Positions 33,057-41,666 of a DNA stretch of 64,000 bases are shown here, piece by piece (the first letter of the stretch is position 1; each line of letters starts with the position of its first letter). The notes below the pieces were generated by a model. That model had not been told where the DNA came from and did no database searches. It saw only the letters and a list, made by a program, of their open reading frames with translations. A program made the position numbers and the translations under genes. Origin of the DNA: an uncultured Propionivibrio sp. (GTDB taxonomy: Bacteria; Pseudomonadota; Gammaproteobacteria; Burkholderiales; Rhodocyclaceae); assembly GCF_963666255.1 (NCBI RefSeq), contig NZ_OY762655.1:1297750-1361749 (forward strand). The letters are read 5' to 3'.

Positions 33057-33752
33057 GACGAGCGCGCCGACCAGCATCTGCCGTTTGCCGGCGAAACCCG
33101 GCCGCTTTTCGACCGAAAAGCCGGCCGACTGAACGGCGCGGCGCACGCTACCGGCGACCGACCAGGTCGCCAGCGTCGCCCCCGGTGCGCCGAGCCGGGC
33201 AAGCTGCGCGCACACGTCCGGCGACCACATGTCGGGATTCCTGGCCGGCGAAAAACCATCGAGATAAAAGGCGTCGGCCGAAGCCGTCACGCCCGGCGCC
33301 ATCGTCCGCACATCGCCGAAAACGAGCGTCAGACGGACACGCCCGCCTGCCAGCGGGAGCGCGTGCTCACCCGGCGTCAGCGCCGGCCAGGCGGCGCGCA
33401 GCTCGGCTGCAAGATCGGTGAATTCGGGCCAAGCCGCCTGCGCCACCACCAGGTCCTCGGCGCGGAACGGGTGCTTTTCAAACGCCAGGTAGTCGAGCAC
33501 ATCGCAGGCCGCCGCATCGTCGCACCAGGCCTGCCAGGTCGCCAGAAAATTGAGGCCGAGGCCGAAACCCGTCTCGACGATGCCGAAGCGCGGGCGTCCG
33601 CGCCAGCGTGCCGGCAGGCCGTTGCCCCCGAGAAAGACATGGCGCGCCTGCGCCGGTCCGCCGGAAGTCGAGTGATAGACGTCGCCGTAGGCCGCCGAGA
33701 CCGGCGTGCCGTCCGGCCCGAACGCCAGCGGTGCGATGTCGAGTCCGCTCAT
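33054..33752 (-). CDS. mnmD: Stand-alone MnmD-type tRNA wobble-uridine methyltransferase
   Basis: A 232-aa SAM-dependent enzyme equivalent to the N-terminal half of E. coli MnmC. SAM site [25 protein letters not shown] and [19 protein letters not shown] are diagnostic. It would convert nm5s2U to mnm5s2U in tRNA. The FAD oxidase half normally fused downstream is missing, and the reading frame stops exactly in the terminal repeat of the adjacent element (its TAA is the stop). Stand-alone MnmD proteins exist in nature, so this may be normal rather than a truncation. It is divergent from the ABC exporter gene. Confidence 0.87.
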   Translation of the reverse strand: MSGLDIAPLAFGPDGTPVSAAYGDVYHSTSGGPAQARHVFLGGNGLPARWRGRPRFGIVETGFGLGLNFLATWQAWCDDAAACDVLDYLAFEKHPFRAEDLVVAQAAWPEFTDLAAELRAAWPALTPGEHALPLAGGRVRLTLVFGDVRTMAPGVTASADAFYLDGFSPARNPDMWSPDVCAQLARLGAPGATLATWSVAGSVRRAVQSAGFSVEKRPGFAGKRQMLVGALV

Positions 33753-33916
33753 GCCGACTCCGGCCGGACAACGGAAATTGCCTTCATGCGTTACATCCTC
33801 TCATTCTGCTCGACCCGGGCCGGCGATTATACCGGCCGGCGCACTCAGGCGACTGGCCCGGGGAAGACGAGTATACTGTCGGACTTTGTCCAGAAACGAG
33901 ACAAGCAAACATCCTC

Positions 33917-36232
33917 ATGAATAACCGCGACGCATCGCCCTCTCCCGCCGTTTCGACGCCTGCCGGAACTTCGTCGCTGCCCGTACCGGACGCCTGGCGC
34001 CCCCGGCTCGAGGCGCAACTCGCCGCGCAGGAAACCGTCCTCGCCTGGCTGGAGATCGATCTCGACGCGCGCCTGCGCTTTTCGCCGGGTGTCCTGGTAT
34101 TGACCGACCGGCGCCTGTTCGCCTGCACGGGACCCGACGCCGACTGGCAGAGCCATCCCTGCCGCGCCGGCCTGCGCCTGCAACGCCACGACCATGCCGG
34201 CGTCGGCAGCCTGGAACTCTTCGACGACGCCGGCCGCCTCGCCGTCTGGCGCTACACGCTCGGCGCCGATGTCGCCGCCGGCCGGCTGATTGACCGTTTC
34301 GAGCGCCAGATCGCCTTCCACACCACCGGCGTCCTGCCGCCCGTCGCCGCCCAGGCGCTGTGCCCGATCTGCGAAACGCCGCTGCTCGAAGGCCAGGACG
34401 ACTGTCCGAACTGCAGCAAGGAAATCAACGAGCCGCCGTCGACCTGGACGCTGTTCCGGCTCTGGCGCTTCGCCCGTCCCTACCGCTGGCGGCTGCTTGC
34501 CGGCTTCCTGCTGTCGCTGGCGACGACCGCCGCGACGCTGGTGCCGCCGTACCTGACGATGCCCCTGATGGACAACGTGCTGATTCCTTACCAGAACGGC
34601 GCCCCGATCAATGTTCATCTCGTCGGACTTTATCTCTCCGGCCTGTTCGGCGCCGCCCTGCTCGCCTGGGCGCTCGGCTGGGCGCGCACCTACATTCTCG
34701 CGCTCGTCTCCGAACGTATCGGTGCCGACCTGCGCACGACCACCTACGAGCACCTGCTCAAGCTCTCGCAGGAGTATTTCGGCGGCAAGCGGACCGGCGA
34801 CCTGATCGCCCGCATCGGCAACGAAACCGACCGCATCAACATCTTCATCTCGCTGCACTTCCTCGACTTCGCCACCGATGTGCTGATGATCACGATGACC
34901 ACCTGCATCCTGGTCTCGATCAACCACTGGCTGGCGCTCGTCACCCTGCTGCCGCTGCCGATCATCGCCTGGATGATCCACACCGTGCGCGAGAAGCTGC
35001 GCACCGGCTTCGAGCGCGTCGACCGCATCTGGGCGGAAGTCACCAACGTCCTCGCCGACACCATCCCCGGCATCCGCGTCGTCAAGGCCTTTGCCCAGGA
35101 AAACCGCGAGGCCGCCCGCTTCCGCGCCGCCAACCAGCACAACCTCGAAGTCAATGACCGCGTGAACAAGGTCTGGTCGGTTTTCGGCCCGACCGTCACG
35201 CTGCTCACCGAAACCGGCCTGCTCGTCGTCTGGGCCTTCGGCATCTGGCAGATTTCGCAGGACACGATCACCGTCGGCGTGCTCACCGCCTTCCTCGCCT
35301 ATATCGGCCGCTTCTACCTGCGTCTCGACTCGATGAGCCGCATCGTCTCAGTGACGCAGAAGGCCGCCGCCGGCGCCAAGCGCATCTTCGACGTGCTCGA
35401 CCACGTCTCGAGCGTGCCGGAACCGGCAACACCGGTACACCTGCCGGCCGTCACCGGCCGCATCGAACTGCGCGACGTCGGCTTCCGCTACGGCACGCGC
35501 AGCGTCACCCGCGACATCAGCCTGACCATCGAACCGGGCGAGATGATCGGCCTTGTCGGCCACTCGGGTTCGGGCAAGAGCACGCTCGTGAACCTCATCT
35601 GCCGCTTCTACGACGTCACCGAAGGCGCCATCCTGATCGACGGCGTCGATGTCCGCTCGGTCCCCGTCGCCGAATACCGCCGGCATATCGGCCTGGTGCT
35701 GCAGGAGCCTTTCCTGTTCTTCGGCACGATCGCCGAGAACATCGCCTACGGCAAGCCCGATGCGACGCGCGAGGAAATCGTCGCCGCCGCCCGCGCCGCC
35801 CACGCCCACGAATTCATCCTGCGCCTGCCGCACGGCTACGATTCGCTCGTCGGCGAACGCGGCCAGGCCTTGTCGGGCGGCGAGCGCCAGCGCATCTCGA
35901 TCGCCCGCGCGCTGCTGATCGACCCGAAGATCCTGATCCTCGACGAGGCCACCTCGTCGGTCGATACGACGACCGAGAAGGAAATCCAGAAGGCCCTCGA
36001 CAACCTCGTGCGCGGCCGCACGACGATCGCCATCGCCCACCGCCTGTCGACGCTGCGCGACGCCAACCGGCTGATCGTGCTCGACCGCGGCCGCATCGTC
36101 GAAACCGGCAACCATGACGAACTGATGGCCTGCGAAGGCCACTACTACCGGCTCTACCAGGCGCAGGTCCAGAACGAAGAAAATGCCAGCGGCAGCAGTG
36201 GCAACGCTGACAAGGAGGAGGATCGCGCATGA
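33917..36232 (+). CDS. Cyanophycin metabolism-associated ABC exporter with N-terminal zinc ribbon
   Basis: A 771-aa fused permease-ATPase. The first ~140 residues form a beta-rich domain unlike usual exporters. They are followed by a zinc-ribbon-like knuckle, Cys149-x2-Cys152 and Cys163-x2-Cys166 (CPICETP and CPNCSKE). The six-helix exporter domain spans about 185-470. The nucleotide-binding domain (about 500-750) has Walker A GHSGSGKST, Q-loop VLQEPF, signature LSGGERQR, Walker B ILILDEATSS and the His switch in AIAHRLST. The ATG at 33917 is chosen by length and coding look; a TATACT lies at 33872-33877. The stop overlaps the DUF1854 gene, which is followed by two cyanophycin synthetase genes. 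This arrangement recurs in betaproteobacteria; the exported substrate is unknown. Confidence 0.85.
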   Translation: MNNRDASPSPAVSTPAGTSSLPVPDAWRPRLEAQLAAQETVLAWLEIDLDARLRFSPGVLVLTDRRLFACTGPDADWQSHPCRAGLRLQRHDHAGVGSLELFDDAGRLAVWRYTLGADVAAGRLIDRFERQIAFHTTGVLPPVAAQALCPICETPLLEGQDDCPNCSKEINEPPSTWTLFRLWRFARPYRWRLLAGFLLSLATTAATLVPPYLTMPLMDNVLIPYQNGAPINVHLVGLYLSGLFGAALLAWALGWARTYILALVSERIGADLRTTTYEHLLKLSQEYFGGKRTGDLIARIGNETDRINIFISLHFLDFATDVLMITMTTCILVSINHWLALVTLLPLPIIAWMIHTVREKLRTGFERVDRIWAEVTNVLADTIPGIRVVKAFAQENREAARFRAANQHNLEVNDRVNKVWSVFGPTVTLLTETGLLVVWAFGIWQISQDTITVGVLTAFLAYIGRFYLRLDSMSRIVSVTQKAAAGAKRIFDVLDHVSSVPEPATPVHLPAVTGRIELRDVGFRYGTRSVTRDISLTIEPGEMIGLVGHSGSGKSTLVNLICRFYDVTEGAILIDGVDVRSVPVAEYRRHIGLVLQEPFLFFGTIAENIAYGKPDATREEIVAAARAAHAHEFILRLPHGYDSLVGERGQALSGGERQRISIARALLIDPKILILDEATSSVDTTTEKEIQKALDNLVRGRTTIAIAHRLSTLRDANRLIVLDRGRIVETGNHDELMACEGHYYRLYQAQVQNEENASGSSGNADKEEDRA

Positions 36233-36702
36233 GCGCCGCACCCGACTATCGACTGCATCGCAACGCCTTCGGGCGCCTCGTTTTCACCGCCGCCGACGGC
36301 GCCGTCTGCGAAGGCGTCGCGCTGGTCCGCGCCTTCCCGATCTCGGCCCCGGATGCCGGCTTCGCGCTGGTCGATCCCTACGGTCACGAACTGGCCTGGA
36401 TCGACCGCCTCGACGACGTTCCCGAAGCGTGGCGGGCGCTGCTCGCCGAAGAACTGGCCAGCCGCGAATTCATGCCGGTGATCGCGCAGATCGTCGGCGT
36501 CTCGGGCTACGCCACGCCCTGCGTGTGGACGGTCGAGACCGACCACGGCCGCACCGACTTCATCCTCAAGGGTGAAGAAGACATTCGCCGCCTGGCGCCG
36601 CCGGCGCTGATGATCGCCGACAGCCACGGCATCCACTACCTGATCCGCGACCGCTACGCGCTCGACGCGCATAGCCGCAAGATCCTCGACCGTTTTCTCT
36701 AG
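36229..36702 (+). CDS. Cyanophycin metabolism-associated DUF1854 family protein
   Basis: A 157-aa soluble protein that overlaps the ABC exporter stop by four bases (ATGA) with GGAGGAGG upstream. The N-terminal half (RNAFGRLVFTAADGAVCEGVALVRAFPISAPDAGFALVD) and the C-terminal TDFILKGEEDIRRL-ALMIADSHGIHYLIRD fit DUF1854, a family usually encoded next to this type of ABC protein and to cyanophycin synthetases. No catalytic motif is evident. Coupling suggests it is a partner or regulator of the exporter; this is inference. Confidence 0.83.
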   Translation: MSAAPDYRLHRNAFGRLVFTAADGAVCEGVALVRAFPISAPDAGFALVDPYGHELAWIDRLDDVPEAWRALLAEELASREFMPVIAQIVGVSGYATPCVWTVETDHGRTDFILKGEEDIRRLAPPALMIADSHGIHYLIRDRYALDAHSRKILDRFL

Positions 36703-36794
36703 CTCCTGTCAGCCAACCGCATGCTCCTGCGTTATTGCCAACAGCCCCGAGTGTGCCCCATCATTGGACAGATCACCGCACTGATACCGACCCC

Positions 36795-38969
36795 ATGACG
36801 ACCAAAGACATCAAGTTTCTTGAATTCCGCCTCCTGAACGGTCCCAACACCTGGACCTATCAACCGGCCCTCGAAGCCGTCGTGGACATCGGCGACCTCG
36901 AAGACTGCCCGTCGAACACCATTCCCGGCTACTACGACCGCCTCAAGGCGATGCTGCCCTCGCTGATCGAGCACCGCTGCAGCTACGAAGAACGCGGCGG
37001 CTTCCTGCGTCGCGTCGAGGAAGGCACCTGGCCGGCCCACATCCTCGAACACGTCACGCTCGAACTGCAGAACCTCGCCGGCCTGCCCGGCGGCTTCGGC
37101 CGGGCGCGCGAGACCTCCAAGCGCGGCGTCTACAAGGTCGTCGTCACCGCCTGGCAGGAACAGGTGACGCGCACGGCGATCCACGAAGCGCGCGACCTCA
37201 TCATGGCTGCCATGGAAGACCGCCCCTTCGACGTCGACGCGGCGGTCGAACGCATCGCCGACCTCGTCGATTCGCTTTGCCTCGGCCCATCGACGGCGAG
37301 CATCGTCAAGGCCGCCGACGACCGCGGCATCCCGACGATCCGCCTGCTCGAAACCGGCAACCTCGTGCAGATCGGCTACGGCGCCGCGATGCGCCGCATC
37401 TGGACGGCCGAAACCGACCAGACCAGCGCCATCGCCGAAGGCATCTCGCGCGACAAGGACCTGACCAAGACGCTGCTCAGCAACTGCGGCGTGCCGATCC
37501 CCGAAGGCCGTGAAGTCGATAGCTCCGAGGACGCCTGGGAAGCCGCCGAAGATATCGGCCTGCCGGTCTGCGTCAAGCCACTCGACGGCAACCACGGACG
37601 CGGCGTCTTCATCGACCTCAAGACGCGCGAAGACGTTGAAAAAGCCTACCTGGTCGCCAAGGACGAAGGCAGCGGCGTGCTCGTCGAGCGCTCGGTCTCG
37701 GGCACCGAACACCGCCTGCTGGTGATCGGCGGCAAGCTCGTCGCCGCCTGTCGCGGCGACATGGTCAAAGTGACCGGCGATGGCAAATCGACGGTCGTCG
37801 AACTCGTCGCCAGCCAGATCAACAACGACCCGCGCCGCGGCACCAGCGAGAACCACCCGCTCAACCTGATCCGCATGGATTCGGCCGCGCGCATCGAACT
37901 GCAGCGCCAGCAACTGACGCCGGACTCGGTCCCGGCCGCCGGTCGCGAAGTCCTGATCCAGCGCAACGCCAACCACGAATTCGACGTCACCGACGACGTT
38001 CATCCCGACACCGCCGCCGTCGCCGAACTGGCGGCGCGCATCGTCGGCCTCGACATCGCCGGTATCGACATGGTCGCCGACGACATCTCGCGTCCGCTCG
38101 CCGAACAGGGCGGCGCCATCGTCGAAGTCAATGCCGGTCCCGGCCTGCTCATGCACCTCAAGCCCGGCGTCGGCAAGCCGCGTCCGGTCGGCGAGGCGAT
38201 CGTCGCCCACCTCTTCCCCGATGCCGCCATGAGCCGCATCCCGCTCGTCGGCGTCACCGGCTCGCAGGGCAAGACCTCGGTCGCGCACCTCGTCCGCCAC
38301 CTGCTGCTGCTCGCCGGCAAGAACGTCGGTCTGGCCTGCAGCGACGGCCTCTACCTCGGCCGCCGCCAGCTCGAGCACAAGGACTGCGCCAGCTGGACGG
38401 CAGCCCACCAGATGCTGATGTCGCGCGCCGTCGATGCCGCCGTTTTCGAGAACGGTGTCCCCGGCATTCTCGAAAACGGCCTCGCCTACGACCGCTGCCA
38501 GATCGGTATCGTCACCAACCTCAACGACGCCACCGGCCTCCAGGCCTGGGACGTGCATGATCTCGACCAGGTCTACAAGGTCATGCGCACGCAGGTCGAC
38601 GTCGTTCTGGAGCGGGGTGCCGCCGTCCTCAACGCCGACGATCCGCGCGTCGCCGAAATGGCCGACCTGTGCGACGGCGAAGTCCTGTTCTTTGGCCGCA
38701 ACCCCGAACTCGAACTGCTCGGCGAGCACCGCAAGAAGAACGGCCGCTGCGTCTTCGTCCGCCACGGCTGGGTGATCCTTGCCCACGGCATGAACGAGCA
38801 GTCGCTGGTGCAGACCGGGGATGTGCCGATGACTGTCGCCGGCACGCCGGCGCATGCCATCGACAACCTGCTGGCGGCGGTTGCCGCGGCCTGGGCGCTC
38901 GATCTGCCGCCGGACCTGATCCGCACCGGCATCACCACTTTCATTCCCGCTGACTCAACGCAGGCCTGA
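36795..38969 (+). CDS. Truncated second cyanophycin synthetase (CphA')
   Basis: A 724-aa paralogue of the next gene product. It has the N domain (about 1-165), the ATP-grasp domain (about 170-470, VCVKPLDGNHGRGVFIDL, IVEVNAGPGLLMH) and the start of a Mur-ligase-like domain with P-loop GVTGSQGKTS near residue 487. It stops at PADSTQA, so the last ~140 residues present in full CphA, including the segment around YGHNPDAV, are absent. Truncated CphA2-type enzymes in cyanobacteria repolymerise beta-Asp-Arg dipeptides with only one active half. Whether this one does so is inference. The ATG at 36795 is chosen from alignment with the paralogue. It is 92 bases after DUF1854 and 21 before cphA. Confidence 0.87.
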   Translation: MTTKDIKFLEFRLLNGPNTWTYQPALEAVVDIGDLEDCPSNTIPGYYDRLKAMLPSLIEHRCSYEERGGFLRRVEEGTWPAHILEHVTLELQNLAGLPGGFGRARETSKRGVYKVVVTAWQEQVTRTAIHEARDLIMAAMEDRPFDVDAAVERIADLVDSLCLGPSTASIVKAADDRGIPTIRLLETGNLVQIGYGAAMRRIWTAETDQTSAIAEGISRDKDLTKTLLSNCGVPIPEGREVDSSEDAWEAAEDIGLPVCVKPLDGNHGRGVFIDLKTREDVEKAYLVAKDEGSGVLVERSVSGTEHRLLVIGGKLVAACRGDMVKVTGDGKSTVVELVASQINNDPRRGTSENHPLNLIRMDSAARIELQRQQLTPDSVPAAGREVLIQRNANHEFDVTDDVHPDTAAVAELAARIVGLDIAGIDMVADDISRPLAEQGGAIVEVNAGPGLLMHLKPGVGKPRPVGEAIVAHLFPDAAMSRIPLVGVTGSQGKTSVAHLVRHLLLLAGKNVGLACSDGLYLGRRQLEHKDCASWTAAHQMLMSRAVDAAVFENGVPGILENGLAYDRCQIGIVTNLNDATGLQAWDVHDLDQVYKVMRTQVDVVLERGAAVLNADDPRVAEMADLCDGEVLFFGRNPELELLGEHRKKNGRCVFVRHGWVILAHGMNEQSLVQTGDVPMTVAGTPAHAIDNLLAAVAAAWALDLPPDLIRTGITTFIPADSTQA

Positions 38970-38990
38970 GCGCCTGACGCACTGGAAAAC

Positions 38991-41591
38991 ATGACCATGG
39001 AAGTTTCCCGCATCAGGGCATTGCGCGGCCCGAACCTCTGGAGCCGACATACCTCCATCGAAGCGATCGTTTCCTGCAGCGAAGACGAACGCAACATCGC
39101 CAACCTGTCCGGCTTCGAAGCGCGCCTGCGCGAACGCTTTCCCGAACTCGCGATGCTGCAGACGACCGACGCGACGAGCCCGGTCTCGCTCGCCCATGCC
39201 CTCGAATTCGCCACGCTCGGACTGCAGGCGCAGGCCGGCTGCCCGGTCACCTTCAGCCGCACGGCGCAGACCATCGAAGCCGGCGTCTATCAGGTCGTCG
39301 TCGAATACAGCGAAGAAGACGTCGGCCGCCATGCCTTCAAGCTGGCGCAGCAACTCTGCCAGTCGGCGCTCGACGACACGCCCTTCGACCTCGAAGGCGC
39401 GCTCAAGCAGTTGCGCGACATCGACGAAGACATTCGCCTCGGGCCGAGCACCGGTTCGATCGTCTATGCCGCGGTCGCGCGCAACATCCCCTACCGCCGC
39501 CTGACCGGCGGCAGCCTCGTGCAATTCGGCTGGGGCAGCAAGCAGCGGCGTATCCAGGCGGCCGAGACCGACCGCACCAGCGCCGTCGCCGAAGCCATCG
39601 CCCAGGACAAGGAACTGACCAAGCGACTCCTGCAGACCGCCGGCGTGCCGGTACCGACCGGCCGCCCGGTCAAGGACGTCGACGACGCCTGGGCGGCTGC
39701 CTGCGAAATCGGCATCGAGGCCGGCGTACCGGTCGTCGTCAAGCCGCAGGACGGCAACCAGGGCAAGGGCGTCACCGTCAACCTGACGACGCGCACCCAG
39801 GTCGAGACTGCCTACGCTGCCGCCTACAAGATCAGCGACGACGTGCTCGTCGAGCGCTTCCTGCCCGGCCATGACCACCGCATTCTCGTCGTCGGCAGCC
39901 GGCTCGTCGCCGCCGCCCGGCGCGAGCCGCCGACCGTCGTCGGCGACGGCGTGCACACCGTCCGGCAGCTCGTCGAACAGGTGAATGCCGACCCGCGCCG
40001 CGGCGAAGGCCATGCCACCTCGCTGACCAAGATCCGCTTCGATGACATCGCCCTGGCGCGCCTCGCCCAGGACGGCCTGACCGCCGAATCGATCCCGACC
40101 AAGGGCCAGCGCGTCATCCTGCGCAACAACGCCAACCTGTCGACCGGCGGCACCGCCACCGACGTCACCGACGACGTCCATCCCGACTTCGCCGCGCGCG
40201 CCGTTGCTGCCGCCCAGATGGTCGGCCTCGACATCGCCGGCGTCGACATCGTCTGCAACAACGTGCTGCGCCCGCTTGAAGAACAGGGCGGCGGCATCGT
40301 CGAACTCAACGCCGCGCCCGGCCTGCGCATGCACCTGACGCCGTCCTTCGGCAAGGGCCGCGCCGTCGGCGAGGCAATCATCTCGACGATGTTCGCCGAC
40401 GGCGATGACGCCCGCATCCCGCTGGTCGCCGTCGCCGGCACCAACGGCAAGACCACGACCGTGCGCCTGATCGCCAGCATCCTCGGCAGCAAGGGCCTGC
40501 GCGTCGGCATGACCAGCACCGACGGCGTCTACATCCAGGGCAAGCGCATCGACACCGGCGACTGCAGCGGCCCGAAGAGCGCGCGCAACGTCCTCTTCCA
40601 CCCCGACGTCGATGCCGCTGTCCTCGAAACCGCGCGCGGCGGCGTGCTGCGCGAAGGCCTCGGCTTCGATCGCTGCGATGTCGCCGTCGTCACCAACATC
40701 GGCAGCGGCGACCACCTCGGCCTCTCCTACATCAGCACCGTCGAGGACCTCTCGGTGGTCAAACGCGTCATCGTCCAGAACGTCAAGCCGGAGACCGGCT
40801 ATGCCGTCCTCAACGCCGCCGATCCGATGGTCGTGCGCATGGCGCAGGCCTGCCCCGGCAAGGTCATCTTCTTCGCCCGCGACCGCAGCCATCCGGTCAT
40901 GGCCATGCACCGCGCGCAAGGCCAGCGCATCGTCTATACCGACGGCGACGCGATCGTCGCCGAGCAGGGCGATTTCAAGCAGCGTCTCAAACTCGCCGAC
41001 ATCCCGGTGACCGCGGGCGGCAGCATCGGCTTTCAGGTCGAGAACGCGATGGCCTCGGCCGGCGCCGGCTGGGCGCTCAATCTCGACTGGGACATCATCC
41101 GCGCCGGACTCGCCGATTTCGTCAATGACGCCGCCAGCGCACCGGGCCGCTTCAATCTCTTCGACTACCGCGGCGCGACGCTGATCGCCGACTACGGTCA
41201 CAACCCGGACGCCGTCCAGGCGCTGGTCAATGCGATCGAGAGCATGCCGGAGAAATCCTCGGGCCGCCGCACCGTCGTCATCAGTGGCGCCGGCGACCGG
41301 CGTGATGAAGACATCCGCCAGCAAACGGAGATCCTCGGCGAGGCCTTCGACCGCGTCGTGCTGTATCAGGACCAGTGTCAGCGCGGACGTGCCGACGGCG
41401 AAGTCCTGGCGCTGCTGCGCCAGGGGCTGGAAAAGACCCGCCGCGCCAAGGATGTCTGCGAAATTCGCGGCGAGTTCGCGGCCATCGACAAGGCGCTCGC
41501 CGAACTCAAGCCCGGCGATCTCTGCCTGATCCTCATCGATCAGGTCGAGGAAGCACTCGCCCACATCGCCGCGCGCGTCGCGGCCGCCTGA
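38991..41591 (+). CDS. cphA: Cyanophycin synthetase
   Basis: An 866-aa enzyme making multi-L-arginyl-poly-L-aspartate. The N domain (about 1-165) is followed by an ATP-grasp domain that adds Asp to the backbone (about 165-475, VVVKPQDGNQGKGVTVNL, GGIVELNAAPGLRMH). A Mur-ligase-like domain then adds Arg (about 480-866, P-loop AGTNGKTTTVRL near 482, LFDYRGATLIADYGHNPDAV near 737, ISGAGDRRDEDI). Length and motif order match bacterial CphA1. It directly follows CphA' (21-base gap) and shares its transcription unit. No cyanophycinase (CphB/CphE) is in the window, so degradation genes must lie elsewhere. A hairpin follows at 41615. Confidence 0.94.
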   Translation: MTMEVSRIRALRGPNLWSRHTSIEAIVSCSEDERNIANLSGFEARLRERFPELAMLQTTDATSPVSLAHALEFATLGLQAQAGCPVTFSRTAQTIEAGVYQVVVEYSEEDVGRHAFKLAQQLCQSALDDTPFDLEGALKQLRDIDEDIRLGPSTGSIVYAAVARNIPYRRLTGGSLVQFGWGSKQRRIQAAETDRTSAVAEAIAQDKELTKRLLQTAGVPVPTGRPVKDVDDAWAAACEIGIEAGVPVVVKPQDGNQGKGVTVNLTTRTQVETAYAAAYKISDDVLVERFLPGHDHRILVVGSRLVAAARREPPTVVGDGVHTVRQLVEQVNADPRRGEGHATSLTKIRFDDIALARLAQDGLTAESIPTKGQRVILRNNANLSTGGTATDVTDDVHPDFAARAVAAAQMVGLDIAGVDIVCNNVLRPLEEQGGGIVELNAAPGLRMHLTPSFGKGRAVGEAIISTMFADGDDARIPLVAVAGTNGKTTTVRLIASILGSKGLRVGMTSTDGVYIQGKRIDTGDCSGPKSARNVLFHPDVDAAVLETARGGVLREGLGFDRCDVAVVTNIGSGDHLGLSYISTVEDLSVVKRVIVQNVKPETGYAVLNAADPMVVRMAQACPGKVIFFARDRSHPVMAMHRAQGQRIVYTDGDAIVAEQGDFKQRLKLADIPVTAGGSIGFQVENAMASAGAGWALNLDWDIIRAGLADFVNDAASAPGRFNLFDYRGATLIADYGHNPDAVQALVNAIESMPEKSSGRRTVVISGAGDRRDEDIRQQTEILGEAFDRVVLYQDQCQRGRADGEVLALLRQGLEKTRRAKDVCEIRGEFAAIDKALAELKPGDLCLILIDQVEEALAHIAARVAAA

Positions 41592-41614
41592 CCGGCGGCA
41601 GACCAGCGGAGACA

Positions 41615-41640
41615 CCGGCAGTCCTGAACAGGGCTGCCGG
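41615..41640. terminator. Hairpin between cphA and the siroheme decarboxylase gene
   Basis: CCGGCAG (41615-41621) pairs with CTGCCGG (41634-41640), with inner pairing of CCTG and CAGG, between two convergent genes. AAAA follows on the + strand; no T-run supports classical rho-independent action. Confidence 0.5.
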
Positions 41641-41666
41641 AAAACCTTCGCGAACGAATCCGGGAA

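Noticed and set aside
38955-41615. An 886-codon minus-strand open frame opposite cphA
   Set aside because: Same antisense artefact; cphA on the + strand has all expected motifs and the antisense product resembles nothing.
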